From Burkholderia ubonensis subsp. mesacidophila (lineage in GTDB: Bacteria; Pseudomonadota; Gammaproteobacteria; Burkholderiales; Burkholderiaceae): DNA of 64,000 bases. A program made the position numbers and the translations under genes. Position 1 is the first letter of the stretch. Each line of letters opens with the position of its first letter. Below are positions 49,489 through 61,609 of the stretch, piece by piece. Below the pieces are notes generated by a model. That model saw only the letters and a list, made by a program, of their open reading frames with translations, did not search any database and was not told the origin of the DNA. Location of the stretch: positions 1,054,001 through 1,118,000 of the forward strand of contig NZ_CP020737.1 of NCBI RefSeq assembly GCF_002097715.1, in the 5' to 3' direction.

Positions 49489-49858
49489 TGGTGGAGGCGG
49501 CGGGAATCGAACCCGCGTCCAGAAGCGCTCCACGACCAGTTCTACATGTTTAGTTCTGTCATTTGATTTAACCGCAGCGACGCGGACGAACACGCTGCAC
49601 TACGGCGATTCGCTAGGTTTTCGACCCGGGCGTCGCGACGCCGCCAAGGCTTAACTGACGTAAATGACCTCTGGCGGTATTGCTACCGGTCTTGCGACGC
49701 TAGCCCGTCAGTGAACTAGGCAGAGGACGGCGGCCCTTAGGCTGCCAGTGCGAACGTATCGTCGTTTGCAGTTACGTTTTTCCCATTGATTAACGAGGTG
49801 ACGGGTCCTCGACATGCCCTAGCCGCTTCACAACCCCTGTCGAAACCAGGTCGCCCCC
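49489..49858 (-). ncRNA. ssrA: Transfer-messenger RNA (tmRNA)
   Basis: A ~370-nt tmRNA that rescues stalled ribosomes with SmpB. The 5' acceptor half GGGGGCG pairs with CGCCTCC before an encoded CCA. The tRNA-like TTCGAATCCC-type T arm is at the 3' end. The tag reading frame (49769 to 49737) encodes ANDDTFALAA followed by TAA, the degradation tag ending in the usual ALAA. Confidence 0.97.
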
Positions 49859-49875
49859 GCGGATAAGATTGACCA

Positions 49876-50592
49876 TTATAGCCCAACATCGCGCAGCAGC
49901 TCGCGTAATTGCTGCGTCGTTTCGACAAGGTGATGAGCTTGCCAGTCCCCCGGCGCGGCGCCGTCGCCGCAATAGCCGTAGGCGGCCGCGACGGTGGCCA
50001 TGCCTGCCGCGCTGCCTGCCTGGATGTCGCGCAGGTCGTCGCCGACGTAGACGATGCGCTCGGGCGCGATCGTCAGCTGCCCGGCTGCATGCAGCAGCGG
50101 GGCGGGGTGCGGTTTCGCGTGCGGCGTTGTATCGCCCCCGACGACGCACGCTGCGCGCGGGCCGAGGCCGAGCAGGCCGACGAGCGGTTCGGTCAGGCGC
50201 ATCGCCTTGTTCGTGACGATGCCCCAGCGCACGCCGCGTGCGTCGAGCTCGTCGAGCAGCGTGTCGATGCCGGGGAACAGCGTCGTGTGCACGCAAAGGT
50301 CGGTCGCGTAGTTGGCCAGGAACTCGTCGCGCATCGCGTCGTAGTCGGCCGACTGCGGGCTGATGCCGAATGCGCCGCCGAGCAGGCCGCGCGCGCCGGC
50401 GGACGCCAGCGGCCGCAGCGTGTCGAGCGAGGTCTCGGCCAGTCCGCGCGCGCGCTGCATCTTGTTGACCGCGGCTGCGAGATCGGGTGCGGTATCGGCG
50501 AGCGTGCCGTCGAGATCGAACAGCACCGCGTCGCAGCGTTGCAGGCCCGGTTCGTCGGGCGCGGCCCGCGTGGGCGAGAGGGAAGTCGTCAT
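49876..50592 (-). CDS. gph: Phosphoglycolate phosphatase
   Basis: A 238-residue HAD phosphatase with nucleophile and general acid D26/D28 in FDLDGTLAD, motif II in GIVTNKAMRL and motif III/IV in YVGDDLRDIQAG. It removes phosphate from 2-phosphoglycolate; N-acetylmuramic-acid-phosphate hydrolases are close relatives. It follows ubiG by 16 nt on the same strand, a common ubiG-gph pairing. Confidence 0.92.
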   Translation of the reverse strand: MTTSLSPTRAAPDEPGLQRCDAVLFDLDGTLADTAPDLAAAVNKMQRARGLAETSLDTLRPLASAGARGLLGGAFGISPQSADYDAMRDEFLANYATDLCVHTTLFPGIDTLLDELDARGVRWGIVTNKAMRLTEPLVGLLGLGPRAACVVGGDTTPHAKPHPAPLLHAAGQLTIAPERIVYVGDDLRDIQAGSAAGMATVAAAYGYCGDGAAPGDWQAHHLVETTQQLRELLRDVGL

Positions 50593-50608
50593 ACCGGTCG
50601 AGTCGTTG

Positions 50609-51307
50609 TCACGCGCCGCGACGGCATGCGACGAGGTAATTGATGTCGGTGTCGTTCGACAGCGCGAAGCGCTTGCCGAGCGGATGATACGTGATGCCCT
50701 TGATCTCCACGACGTGCAGATCGGTGGCGCGCACGAAGCCGGCCAGTTCCGATGGACGGATGAAGCGTGCGTAGTCGTGCGTGCCCTTCGGCAGCATCTG
50801 CGCGATGTATTCGGCGCCGATCACGGCGAACAGGTAGGACTTCAGGTTGCGGTTCAGCGTCGAGAAGAACACCCAGCCGCCCGGCTTGACGAGCGTCGCG
50901 CAGGCCGCGACGACATTGGCCGGCGACGGCACGTGCTCGAGCATCTCCATGCACGTGACCACGTCGTAGGTGCCGGGCTCGCGCTCCGCGATCGCTTCGG
51001 CCGCGATCGCCTCGTAGTCGACCGTTACGCCGCTCTCGAGGCTGTGCAGGTCGGCGACGCCAAGCGCTTCGGTGGACAGGTCGATGCCTTTCACCTGCGC
51101 GCCGAGCCCGGCCATCGATTCGGACAGGATGCCGCCGCCGCAACCGATGTCGAGCACGCGCTTGCCGGCCAGATGGGCGTGCGCGTCGATCCAGCCGAGC
51201 CGGACCGGGTTCAGGTCGTGCAGCGGCTTGAATTCGGCATTCGGATCCCACCACCGATGGGCGAGGTCGCTGAATTTCTGGAGTTCGTGCGGATCGGCGT
51301 TGGTCAT
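50609..51307 (-). CDS. ubiG: Ubiquinone biosynthesis O-methyltransferase
   Basis: A 232-residue class I SAM methyltransferase carrying out both O-methylations of ubiquinone synthesis. [11 protein letters not shown] at the start is a UbiG signature; the SAM motif I is VLDIGCGGG, then [11 protein letters not shown]. It lies between ompA and gph and is likely cotranscribed with gph. Confidence 0.95.
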   Translation of the reverse strand: MTNADPHELQKFSDLAHRWWDPNAEFKPLHDLNPVRLGWIDAHAHLAGKRVLDIGCGGGILSESMAGLGAQVKGIDLSTEALGVADLHSLESGVTVDYEAIAAEAIAEREPGTYDVVTCMEMLEHVPSPANVVAACATLVKPGGWVFFSTLNRNLKSYLFAVIGAEYIAQMLPKGTHDYARFIRPSELAGFVRATDLHVVEIKGITYHPLGKRFALSNDTDINYLVACRRGA

Positions 51308-51413
51308 GTCGGCAAACGGGCTACGGGAGGAGGGCGACGCATCGCTGCATCAAGCCCCGAGTATATAAGCGGGCGGACGGCGAGGCCAGCGAACGCCCGG
51401 ACGGGCGTCAATG

Positions 51414-51439
51414 AAAAAGCCCCGCCGAGGCGGGGCTTT
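51414..51439 (-). terminator. ompA terminator
   Basis: AAGCCCCGC/GCGGGGCTT hairpin; on the minus strand followed by GCTTTTTCATT, 22 nt after the ompA stop. Confidence 0.85.
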
Positions 51440-51460
51440 GAGGCAGTCGAGGACCGCGGC

Positions 51461-52135
51461 TTACTGTGCCGGAACGGTCGTCTTCTGCACTTCTTGCGTA
51501 CCGACCACTTCGACTTCCACGCGGCGGTCCGGTGCGAGGCAAGCGATCAGCTGCTTGCGGTTCTTCTGGTTGCAGCCGGTCGTGACCGGGTTGCGCTTGC
51601 CCTTGCCTTCCGTGTAGATCTTGTTGGCCGGGATGCCCTTGCTGACCAGGTACGACTTCACGGCTTGCGCACGGCGCAGCGACAGACGGTCGTTGTACTT
51701 GTCCGAACCGATGCGGTCGGTGTAGCCCGTTGCGACGACCACTTCCGTGTTCATGCCCTGGATCTTGCCAGCCAGGTCGTCCAGCTTCTGCTTGCCCAGC
51801 GGCTTCAGCGTTGCCTTGTCGAAGTCGAACAGTGCGTCGGCTTGATACGTGATCTTCTGGCTCGAGATTGCCGGAGCTGCCGCCGGTGCGACCGGAGCCG
51901 GTGCCGGTGCCTGGGCGACCAGTGCGCCATCGCACTTCGCGTTGGCGGTGGCCGGCGTCCAGAATGCATCGCGCCAGCAAAGCTCGTTCGTGCCGTTCAT
52001 CCAGACGTATTCGCCGGTACCGTTCACCCAGTTGTCATTCACGGCTTGTCGCGACGCCGGCACCGATTGTGCCGATGCGGATGCAGCCATAACTGCGGTA
52101 GCTGCAATGAACGCGAGCTTTGAAAGTTTATTCAT
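51461..52135 (-). CDS. ompA: OmpA family outer-membrane protein
   Basis: A 224-residue exported protein. A signal peptide (cleavage near ASASAQS, residue ~22) is followed by a short region with two Cys and a Pro/Ala linker. The C-terminal peptidoglycan-binding OmpA domain (residues ~105-215) has TGYTDRIGSDKYNDRLSLRR. It lacks an eight-stranded barrel, so it is a Pal/short-OmpA-type anchor. A further Cys pair near NPVTTGC/IAC is typical of the beta-proteobacterial form. Monocistronic. Confidence 0.93.
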   Translation of the reverse strand: MNKLSKLAFIAATAVMAASASAQSVPASRQAVNDNWVNGTGEYVWMNGTNELCWRDAFWTPATANAKCDGALVAQAPAPAPVAPAAAPAISSQKITYQADALFDFDKATLKPLGKQKLDDLAGKIQGMNTEVVVATGYTDRIGSDKYNDRLSLRRAQAVKSYLVSKGIPANKIYTEGKGKRNPVTTGCNQKNRKQLIACLAPDRRVEVEVVGTQEVQKTTVPAQ

Positions 52136-52650
52136 ATTTCTCCTCTCGAAATTGAGATTACCGCAGGTTTACTGCGAGCCTGTTGACGGTGACAAGTCAT
52201 ACATTGCTCGAAGTATAACATTGGTGCGGCACAAAAAACGCGGCGCCGCTCTGTGTAGACTTCGAGCAGCGTCTAACTTTCAGTGCGTTGGCATTTTGCC
52301 ATATCGTTCCCTTCCCACGAAAAAAAATCCTCCCCACCCCAACTTCGCCTCGCCGTTTGTGGCGCATGCGCAACACCGCCCTGCCGTAACTTTTGGAGAT
52401 TGTCAAGTGTGCGGGCGCAAATATGCGCGCAGGTGCAGGCATGTCCGCGTGCGCATGTGAAATGGCCGGGCGGCGTGTTTTCGGGGCGCGAACAAGGAGG
52501 GCGGATGGCCGCGCCGGCTTTCGCCATTCTTATATAGAGGGGGAGGCGAATTGGCGGAAGAAGGGCGCATGTTAGAATCTCACGTTGCGTTGCGCATGCA
52601 GCGCTCATGCGAAAGGCGTTCCCGTCTTCGCTCCGAAAAGATACGGATAC
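52136..52650. other. Divergent ompA-gyrA intergenic region
   Basis: About 515 nt with the promoters of both genes. The ompA-proximal part is AT-rich and probably includes its long leader. The gyrA side has GCGCATGC-type repeats near 52420-52460. No gene was recognised. Confidence 0.45.
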
Positions 52651-55254
<2,604 letters not shown>

Positions 55255-55356
55255 CCAAGGATGTGACTCTCGAGCGGCCGCAGGCAGGCGCGCAACGCGA
55301 ATAAGCGCGCCGCGTGCGGCGAAGTACCCATTCATATTTCCAAGAAGGGAGTGATG

Positions 55357-55956
55357 ATGCAAAAGCAATTCAAGCAACTGGTCCTGCTGGCTGCACTGGT
55401 GCCGACGTTCGCGATGGCGCAATCGCTGTCGAACCCCGCACCGGCTCCGGCGGCGGCAGCTGCGCCGATCGACGCCGACAAGAAGGCAGCGATCAAGGAT
55501 CTGCTCGACGCGATCGACGCGCCGAAGCTCGTGTCGGCAATCGGCAACAGCGCTGAAATGCAGGCGAAGCAGCTGGTGCCGGCGATCCTGTCGGACGCGC
55601 TGTCGGAAAACAAGACGCTGAACGACAAGCAGAAGCAGGCTGCGGTCCCGACGCTGCAGAAGAACGCGGTGCCGAAGCTGGTCGACGGCGCGGGCAAGGT
55701 CTTCGCGACGCAGGCGTTCAGCAACGACGCGATGCAGGCTCAGTACGACGCGTACGCGAAGTACTACAGCACGTCGGAGATCAAGGACCTGACGACGTTC
55801 TACAAGAGCACGACGGGCCGCAAGTTCATCCAGGTGCAGGATCAGGTCGGCCGCGACGTGGTCAACGGCCTGATGCAGAAGTACATGCCGCAAGCGATCC
55901 AGGCGACGCGCGCGCAGGCTGACAAGGAAGTCTCGGCAGTCAAGCCGGGCAAGTAA
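55357..55956 (+). CDS. DUF2059 family exported protein
   Basis: A 199-residue exported protein. A signal peptide (about 1-20, FAMAQ) is followed by a Pro/Ala linker and a helical DUF2059 domain (KDLTTFYKSTTGRKFI). GTG, ATG and ATG occur in a row at 55351-55357; GGGAG sits 5 nt before the last ATG, which is used here, but one codon earlier is equally possible. Location after gyrA and before serC is typical of Burkholderiales. Function unknown. Confidence 0.88.
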   Translation: MQKQFKQLVLLAALVPTFAMAQSLSNPAPAPAAAAAPIDADKKAAIKDLLDAIDAPKLVSAIGNSAEMQAKQLVPAILSDALSENKTLNDKQKQAAVPTLQKNAVPKLVDGAGKVFATQAFSNDAMQAQYDAYAKYYSTSEIKDLTTFYKSTTGRKFIQVQDQVGRDVVNGLMQKYMPQAIQATRAQADKEVSAVKPGK

Positions 55957-56115
55957 GCGGTCGCAGTCCGCCCCCGGCCGCGCGGCCGGGTTTGGCGGGA
56001 GCCTGACGACAGTGCGATAATGGCCGTTTGCGCGTGAGCGCAAGCGGCCATTCCTTTTCTGGCGCGATTCCTTTGCCGGCGGCGAGCCGGCCGCGTCCCT
56101 CCCGAGGTTTTCACG

Positions 56116-57198
56116 ATGCGCGTCTTTAATTTCTCCGCCGGCCCCGCGGCGATGCCCGAGGAAGTGCTGCGGCAAGCCGCCGACGAAATGCTCGACTGGC
56201 ATGGCAGCGGCATGAGCGTGATGGAGATGAGCCATCGCGGCAAGGAATTCATGTCGATCCACGAAACGGCGCTCGCCGACCTGCGCGAGCTGCTCGACGT
56301 GCCGGCGAGCCACCGGATCCTGTTCCTGCAGGGCGGCGGCATCGCGGAAAACGCAGTCGTGCCGATGAACCTGCTCGGGTCGCGCAAGACGGCCGATTTC
56401 GTCGTGACGGGCTCGTGGTCGCAGAAGTCGTTCAACGAGGCGAAGAAGTACGGCACGCCGCATCTCGCCGCGACCGGCAAGACCGACGCCGGCTATACGC
56501 GCGCGCCGGCCCGCGCCGAATGGCAACTGTCGGATGATCCGGCCTACGTGCACCTGTGCACGAACGAGACGATCGACGGCGTCGAGACGTTCGAGATCCC
56601 CGATCTCGGCGACGTGCCGCTCGTCGCGGACGTGTCGTCGCACATCCTGTCGCGCCCGATGGACGTCGCGAAGTACGGCGTGCTGTTCGGCGGCGCGCAG
56701 AAGAACATCGGGATGGCGGGCGTCACGCTCGTGATCGTCCGCGAGGACCTGCTCGATCGCGCGCTGTCGATCTGTCCGTCCGCATTCGAATGGAAGACGG
56801 TCGCCGCGAACAATTCGCTGTACAACACGCCGCCGACCTACGCGATCTACGTCGCGGGCCTCGTGTTCCAGTGGCTGAAGCGGCAGGGCGGCCTGCAGGC
56901 GATCGAGGCCCGCAACATCGAGAAGGCGAAGCTGCTCTACGACACGATCGACGCGAGCAGCTTCTATTTGAACAAGGTCGAGCCGACGGCGCGTTCGCGG
57001 ATGAACGTGCCCTTTTTCCTGGCCGACGAAACGCGCAACGAAGACTTCCTTGCCGGCGCAAAGGCGCGCGGGCTGCTGCAGCTGAAGGGCCACAAGTCCG
57101 TCGGCGGCATGCGGGCGTCGATCTACAACGCGGTGCCGCTCGAGGGCGTGAAAGCGCTCGTCGAGTACATGAAGGATTTCGAGCAGCACCGCGCCTGA
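56116..57198 (+). CDS. serC: Phosphoserine aminotransferase
   Basis: A 360-residue PLP enzyme, transferring an amino group from glutamate to 3-phosphohydroxypyruvate in serine and pyridoxine synthesis. N-terminus [18 protein letters not shown] is diagnostic. The PLP lysine is K196 in [12 protein letters not shown]. First gene of serC-pheA-tyrA-aroA-cmk-rpsA-ihfB. Confidence 0.97.
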   Translation: MRVFNFSAGPAAMPEEVLRQAADEMLDWHGSGMSVMEMSHRGKEFMSIHETALADLRELLDVPASHRILFLQGGGIAENAVVPMNLLGSRKTADFVVTGSWSQKSFNEAKKYGTPHLAATGKTDAGYTRAPARAEWQLSDDPAYVHLCTNETIDGVETFEIPDLGDVPLVADVSSHILSRPMDVAKYGVLFGGAQKNIGMAGVTLVIVREDLLDRALSICPSAFEWKTVAANNSLYNTPPTYAIYVAGLVFQWLKRQGGLQAIEARNIEKAKLLYDTIDASSFYLNKVEPTARSRMNVPFFLADETRNEDFLAGAKARGLLQLKGHKSVGGMRASIYNAVPLEGVKALVEYMKDFEQHRA

Positions 57199-57232
57199 CG
57201 GCGGGTGCTGGTCAACAGCACGGCAACTACGC

Positions 57233-58315
57233 ATGGACGACGAACTGAATTCCCGCCTGAAACCGCTGCGCGACCGCATCGATGCGATCGACGCGCAGCT
57301 GATCGAGCTCCTGAACCAGCGCGCCGCGGTGGCGCTCGAGGTGGGCGAGGTCAAGAAGCACTTCAACGCGCCGGTGTTCCGGCCGGAACGCGAGCTGCAG
57401 GTGATCAACCGCCTGCAGGACATGAGCGCGGGACCGCTTGCGAGCGAGCACATCAGCGCGATCTGGCGCGAGATCATGGCCGCGAGCCGCGCGCTCGAGC
57501 AGACGATCCACGTCGCGTTCCTCGGGCCGGTCGGCACGTACAGCGAACAGGCGATGTTCGAGTATTTCGGCCAGTCGATCGAAGGGCTGCCGTGCCCGTC
57601 GATCGACGAGGTGTTCCGCTCGGTCGAGGCGAGCGCCGCGGCGTTCGGCATCGCGCCGGTCGAGAATTCGGCCGAGGGCGCGGTGTCGCGCACGCTCGAC
57701 CTGCTGCTGCAGACGCAGTTGCTGATCAGCGGTGAACTCGCGCTGCCGATCCACCACAACCTGCTCACGCAGGGCGGCACGCTCGACGGCGTGAAGCGCG
57801 TGTGCGCGCATGCGCAGGCGCTGGCCCAGTGCCAGCAATGGCTGTCGGCGAATGCGCCGCAGCTCGAGCGGCAGGCGGTCTCGAGCAATGCCGAGGCGGC
57901 CCGTCTTGCTGCGGCCGATCCGACGGTGGCGGCCATCGCCGGCGACCGGGCGGCGGCGCACTACGGCCTGCAGATCGCGTTCGCGCTGATCCAGGACGAT
58001 CCGCACAACCGCACCCGTTTCGTGATCGTCGGCAAGCAGCCGGCGGGGCCGAGCGGCTACGACCAGACGTCGCTGATCGTGTCGGTGAAGAACGAGCCGG
58101 GCGCGGTGTTCAAGCTGCTCGAGCCGCTCGCGCGGCACGGCGTGTCGATGACCCGCTTCGAGTCGCGCCCCGCGCGCGTCGGCACGTGGGAGTACTACTT
58201 CTACATCGACATCGAAGGGCATCGGGACGACGCGTCGGTCGCGGCCGCGCTTGCGGAACTCGGCCAGAAGGCCGCGTTCCTGAAGATTCTCGGTTCGTAT
58301 CCGCGCGCGCGCTGA
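57233..58315 (+). CDS. pheA: Bifunctional chorismate mutase/prephenate dehydratase (P-protein)
   Basis: A 360-residue fused enzyme of phenylalanine synthesis. Chorismate mutase lies at about 8-95 (RIDAIDAQLIELLNQRAAVA). Prephenate dehydratase is at ~105-275 (AFLGPVGTYSEQA and the VENSAEGAVSRTLDLL active-site threonine/serine region). An ACT regulatory domain starts ~290 (NEPGAVFKLLEPLA and FESRPAR), for phenylalanine feedback. 34 nt after serC. Confidence 0.96.
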   Translation: MDDELNSRLKPLRDRIDAIDAQLIELLNQRAAVALEVGEVKKHFNAPVFRPERELQVINRLQDMSAGPLASEHISAIWREIMAASRALEQTIHVAFLGPVGTYSEQAMFEYFGQSIEGLPCPSIDEVFRSVEASAAAFGIAPVENSAEGAVSRTLDLLLQTQLLISGELALPIHHNLLTQGGTLDGVKRVCAHAQALAQCQQWLSANAPQLERQAVSSNAEAARLAAADPTVAAIAGDRAAAHYGLQIAFALIQDDPHNRTRFVIVGKQPAGPSGYDQTSLIVSVKNEPGAVFKLLEPLARHGVSMTRFESRPARVGTWEYYFYIDIEGHRDDASVAAALAELGQKAAFLKILGSYPRAR

Positions 58316-58495
58316 CGAGGCGCGCGTCGCAGTGGTGTCGGCGCGCGTCGCGCCGGAGTGGGCAAGGCAGGCCGGTCGGCGCTGCCGAAGGCGGGGCGGA
58401 CGACGTTCGGCGCATGGCGCCGGCCGCCGGTCCGCCCGGAATCTGGACTCTCGCGTAGCGCGGCATCGGCCGCCACGCGCAACTTGGCTCTTGTC

Positions 58496-59449
58496 GTGTC
58501 AGGCTTTGCATTCAACAAACTGGTCATCTTCGGCGTCGGCCTGATCGGCGGATCGCTGGCCCGCGCGCTGCGCGAGCGCGCGCCGGGCGGCGCGGGCGAA
58601 ATCGTCGGCGTCGGCCGCTCGCCGGCGTCGGTCGAGCGGGCGGTTTCGCTCGGCGTGATCGATCGCGCCGCGGCGCTCGACGACGATGCGCAATTGCGCG
58701 ACGCGCTCGCCGGCGCCGATCTGGTGCTGCTGGCCGCGCCGGTCGCGCAGACGGGCCCGCTGCTCGCGCGCATCGCGCCGTGGCTCGACGACGCGACGAT
58801 CGTCACCGACGCGGGCAGCACCAAGTCGGACGTGGTGGCCGCCGCGCGCGACGCGCTCGGCGCGCGCCTCGCGCAGTTCGTGCCGGGGCATCCGATCGCC
58901 GGGCGCGAGTCGAGCGGCGTCGAGGCGGCGCTGCCGGACCTGTACGTCGGCCGCAACGTCGTGCTGTGCCCGCTGCCGGAGAATCCGGCTGCGTCGGTCG
59001 AGCGGATCGACGCGATGTGGCGCGCGACCGGCGCCGACGTGCGGACGATGAGCGCGCAGCAGCATGATCGCGTGTTCGCGTCGGTGAGCCATCTGCCGCA
59101 CGTGCTGTCGTTCGCGCTCGTCGAGCAGATCCTCGGCGAGGCGGACGCGGAACTGAAATTCTCGTATGCGGCGGGCGGGTTCCGCGACTTCACGCGCATC
59201 GCCGCATCGAGCCCCGAAATGTGGCGCGACATCTGCGTCGCGAACCGCGCCGCGCTGCTCGACGAGCTCGACGGCTACACGCGCGTGCTCGAACGGCTGC
59301 GGGCCGCGATCGACGCGGGCGACGGCGCGGCGCTCGAAACCGTGTTCGCGCGTTCGCGCGCCGCGCGCTCGGCGTGGCAGGAGCGCGGCGGCAAGCACGC
59401 GTCCGGCGAGCCGGCCCCCGGACAGCCCGCCCAAACGATCAGGAAATAA
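58496..59449 (+). CDS. tyrA: Prephenate dehydrogenase
   Basis: A 317-residue NAD(P)-dependent enzyme that makes 4-hydroxyphenylpyruvate for tyrosine. The Rossmann motif GVGLIGGSLA is at about residues 13-22, and GHPIAGRESSG and the catalytic-His region VSHLPHVLSFAL follow. GTG at 58496 (SGFAFNKLVIFGVGL) is preferred over an ATG 138 nt earlier because the upstream part has no family character. 180 nt separate pheA from tyrA, longer than in the rest of the operon. 12 nt precede aroA. Confidence 0.92.
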   Translation: MSGFAFNKLVIFGVGLIGGSLARALRERAPGGAGEIVGVGRSPASVERAVSLGVIDRAAALDDDAQLRDALAGADLVLLAAPVAQTGPLLARIAPWLDDATIVTDAGSTKSDVVAAARDALGARLAQFVPGHPIAGRESSGVEAALPDLYVGRNVVLCPLPENPAASVERIDAMWRATGADVRTMSAQQHDRVFASVSHLPHVLSFALVEQILGEADAELKFSYAAGGFRDFTRIAASSPEMWRDICVANRAALLDELDGYTRVLERLRAAIDAGDGAALETVFARSRAARSAWQERGGKHASGEPAPGQPAQTIRK

Positions 59450-59461
59450 CAGGAAGCTCCC

Positions 59462-60766
59462 ATGGAATATCTCGATCTCGGCCCGTACTCCAGCGCGTCG
59501 GGCACCGTGCGCCTGCCCGGCTCGAAGAGCATCTCGAACCGCGTGCTGCTGCTCGCGGCGCTCGCCGAAGGCGAAACGACGATCACCAACCTGCTCGACT
59601 CCGACGACACGCGCGTGATGCTCGATGCGCTCGGCAAGCTCGGCGTGAAGCTCGCGCGCGACGGCGACACCTGCGTCGTCTCCGGCACGCGCGGCGCGTT
59701 TACCGCGAGGACGGCCGACCTGTTCCTCGGCAACGCGGGCACCGCGGTGCGGCCGCTCACGGCGGCGCTCGCGGTCAACGGCGGCGACTATCGCGTGCAC
59801 GGCGTGCCGCGCATGCACGAGCGGCCGATCGGCGATCTCGTCGACGGCCTGCGGCAGATCGGTGCGCAGATCGACTACGAACAGAACGAAGGCTTCCCGC
59901 CGCTGCGCATCAAGCCGGCGTCGATCAAGGTCGACGCGCCGATCCTTGTGCGCGGCGACGTGTCGAGCCAGTTCCTGACCGCGCTCTTGATGACGCTGCC
60001 GCTCGTGAAGGCGCCGGACGGCCGGATCGTCGTCGAGGTCGACGGCGAACTGATCTCGAAGCCGTACATCGAGATCACGATCAAGCTGATGGCGCGCTTC
60101 GGCGTGACCGTCGAGCGCGAGGGCTGGCAGCGCTTCATCGTGCCGGCCGGCGTCCGCTACAAGTCGCCGGGCCGGATCATGGTCGAGGGCGACGCGTCGT
60201 CGGCGTCGTACTTCCTCGCGGCCGGCGCGCTCGGCGGCGGCCCGCTGCGCGTCGAGGGCGTGGGGCGGGCGAGCATCCAGGGCGACGTCGGTTTCGCCAA
60301 CGCGCTGATGCAGATGGGCGCGAACGTGACGATGGGCGACGACTGGATCGAGGTGCGCGGCATCGGCCACGACCACGGCAAGCTCGAAGCGATCGACATG
60401 GATTTCAACCTGATTCCCGACGCGGCGATGACGATCGCGGTCGCGGCGCTGTTCGCCGACGGCCCGAGCACGCTGCGCAACATTGCAAGCTGGCGCGTGA
60501 AGGAGACGGACCGCATTGCGGCGATGGCGACCGAGCTGCGCAAGGTCGGTGCGACCGTCGAGGAAGGGCCGGACTACCTCGTCGTCACGCCGCCGAAAAA
60601 GCTCACGCCGAACGCGGCGATCGATACGTACGACGATCACCGGATGGCGATGTGCTTCTCGCTCGTGAGCCTGGGCGGCGTGCCGGTGCGCATCAACGAT
60701 CCGAAGTGCGTCGGCAAGACATTCCCCGATTATTTCGACCGCTTCACCGCGCTCGCGAAAGCCTGA
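59462..60766 (+). CDS. aroA: 3-phosphoshikimate 1-carboxyvinyltransferase (EPSP synthase)
   Basis: A 434-residue shikimate enzyme joining PEP to shikimate 3-phosphate. Family motifs are [19 protein letters not shown], then [14 protein letters not shown] (LFLGNAGT). The class I arrangement is glyphosate-sensitive by type (G at NAGTA, P in AVRPL). [11 protein letters not shown] and DDHRMAM are near the C-terminus. 13 nt before cmk, 12 after tyrA. Confidence 0.97.
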   Translation: MEYLDLGPYSSASGTVRLPGSKSISNRVLLLAALAEGETTITNLLDSDDTRVMLDALGKLGVKLARDGDTCVVSGTRGAFTARTADLFLGNAGTAVRPLTAALAVNGGDYRVHGVPRMHERPIGDLVDGLRQIGAQIDYEQNEGFPPLRIKPASIKVDAPILVRGDVSSQFLTALLMTLPLVKAPDGRIVVEVDGELISKPYIEITIKLMARFGVTVEREGWQRFIVPAGVRYKSPGRIMVEGDASSASYFLAAGALGGGPLRVEGVGRASIQGDVGFANALMQMGANVTMGDDWIEVRGIGHDHGKLEAIDMDFNLIPDAAMTIAVAALFADGPSTLRNIASWRVKETDRIAAMATELRKVGATVEEGPDYLVVTPPKKLTPNAAIDTYDDHRMAMCFSLVSLGGVPVRINDPKCVGKTFPDYFDRFTALAKA

Positions 60767-60779
60767 CCCCGTATTTCCG

Positions 60780-61466
60780 ATGAAATCGAACCGACCCTTT
60801 CACCCGACCCCGGTCATTACGATCGACGGCCCGACCGCTTCCGGCAAGGGCACCGTCGCGGCGCTCGTCGCCGCCCACCTCGGCTTTCACCTGCTCGACA
60901 GCGGCGCGCTGTACCGCCTCGCCGCGCTGGCGAGCATGCGCTACGACATCGCGGCCGAAGACGTCGACGCGCTCGTGAAACTGATCGACGATCTCCATAT
61001 CACGTTCCGCGAAGGCTGCGCGCAGCTCGACGGAGCGGACGTGTCGAACGACATTCGCGCGGAAGCGGTCGGCAATCGCGCGTCCGCGATCGCCGTGCAT
61101 GCGCCGGTGCGCACCGCGCTCGTCGCCCGCCAGCGCGCGTTCCGCAAGACGCCGGGCCTCGTCGCGGACGGCCGTGACATGGGTACGGTGATCTTCCCGG
61201 ACGCCGTGCTGAAGGTGTTCCTGACGGCCAGCGTCGAGGCACGCGCGGCCAGACGGCATAAGCAATTGATGCAAAAAGGTTTTTCTGCTAATATTGATGA
61301 CTTGCTCCGGGATCTTCGTGATCGCGACGCGCGCGACAGCAATCGCGCGGCCGCGCCGCTGAAGCCCGCGGCAGATGCCAAGCTGCTCGATACGTCGGCG
61401 CTTTCGGTCGACCAGGCGGTCGATCAGGTGCTGCAGTGGTACCGGGCGCTCGGCCAGCCTGCCTGA
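60780..61466 (+). CDS. cmk: Cytidylate kinase
   Basis: A 228-residue CMP/dCMP kinase. P-loop GPTASGKGT is at about 17-25, LLDSGALYR is the CMP-binding helix and [12 protein letters not shown] the conserved middle. The aroA-cmk-rpsA order is ancient in proteobacteria. A weak hairpin (61488-61510) separates it from rpsA. Confidence 0.96.
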   Translation: MKSNRPFHPTPVITIDGPTASGKGTVAALVAAHLGFHLLDSGALYRLAALASMRYDIAAEDVDALVKLIDDLHITFREGCAQLDGADVSNDIRAEAVGNRASAIAVHAPVRTALVARQRAFRKTPGLVADGRDMGTVIFPDAVLKVFLTASVEARAARRHKQLMQKGFSANIDDLLRDLRDRDARDSNRAAAPLKPAADAKLLDTSALSVDQAVDQVLQWYRALGQPA

Positions 61467-61487
61467 AAGGGCAGGGCAGCAGTAGGA

Positions 61488-61516
61488 GCTCCGCGCCGCA
61501 AGTGCGGAGCGCGTTT
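61488..61516 (+). terminator. Possible attenuator before rpsA
   Basis: GCTCCGC/GCGGAGC stem with a 9-nt loop followed by GCGTTTT, between cmk and rpsA. Weak; rpsA may have its own promoter downstream. Confidence 0.45.
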
Positions 61517-61609
61517 TGAACCCTTAACCCCGTGTGGACCTCGATCTGGCCCTTTCAGCCGACCATTCCGGTCGGCGTGGCACAGCGATCCATGCACAAT
61601 CAGATTTTT

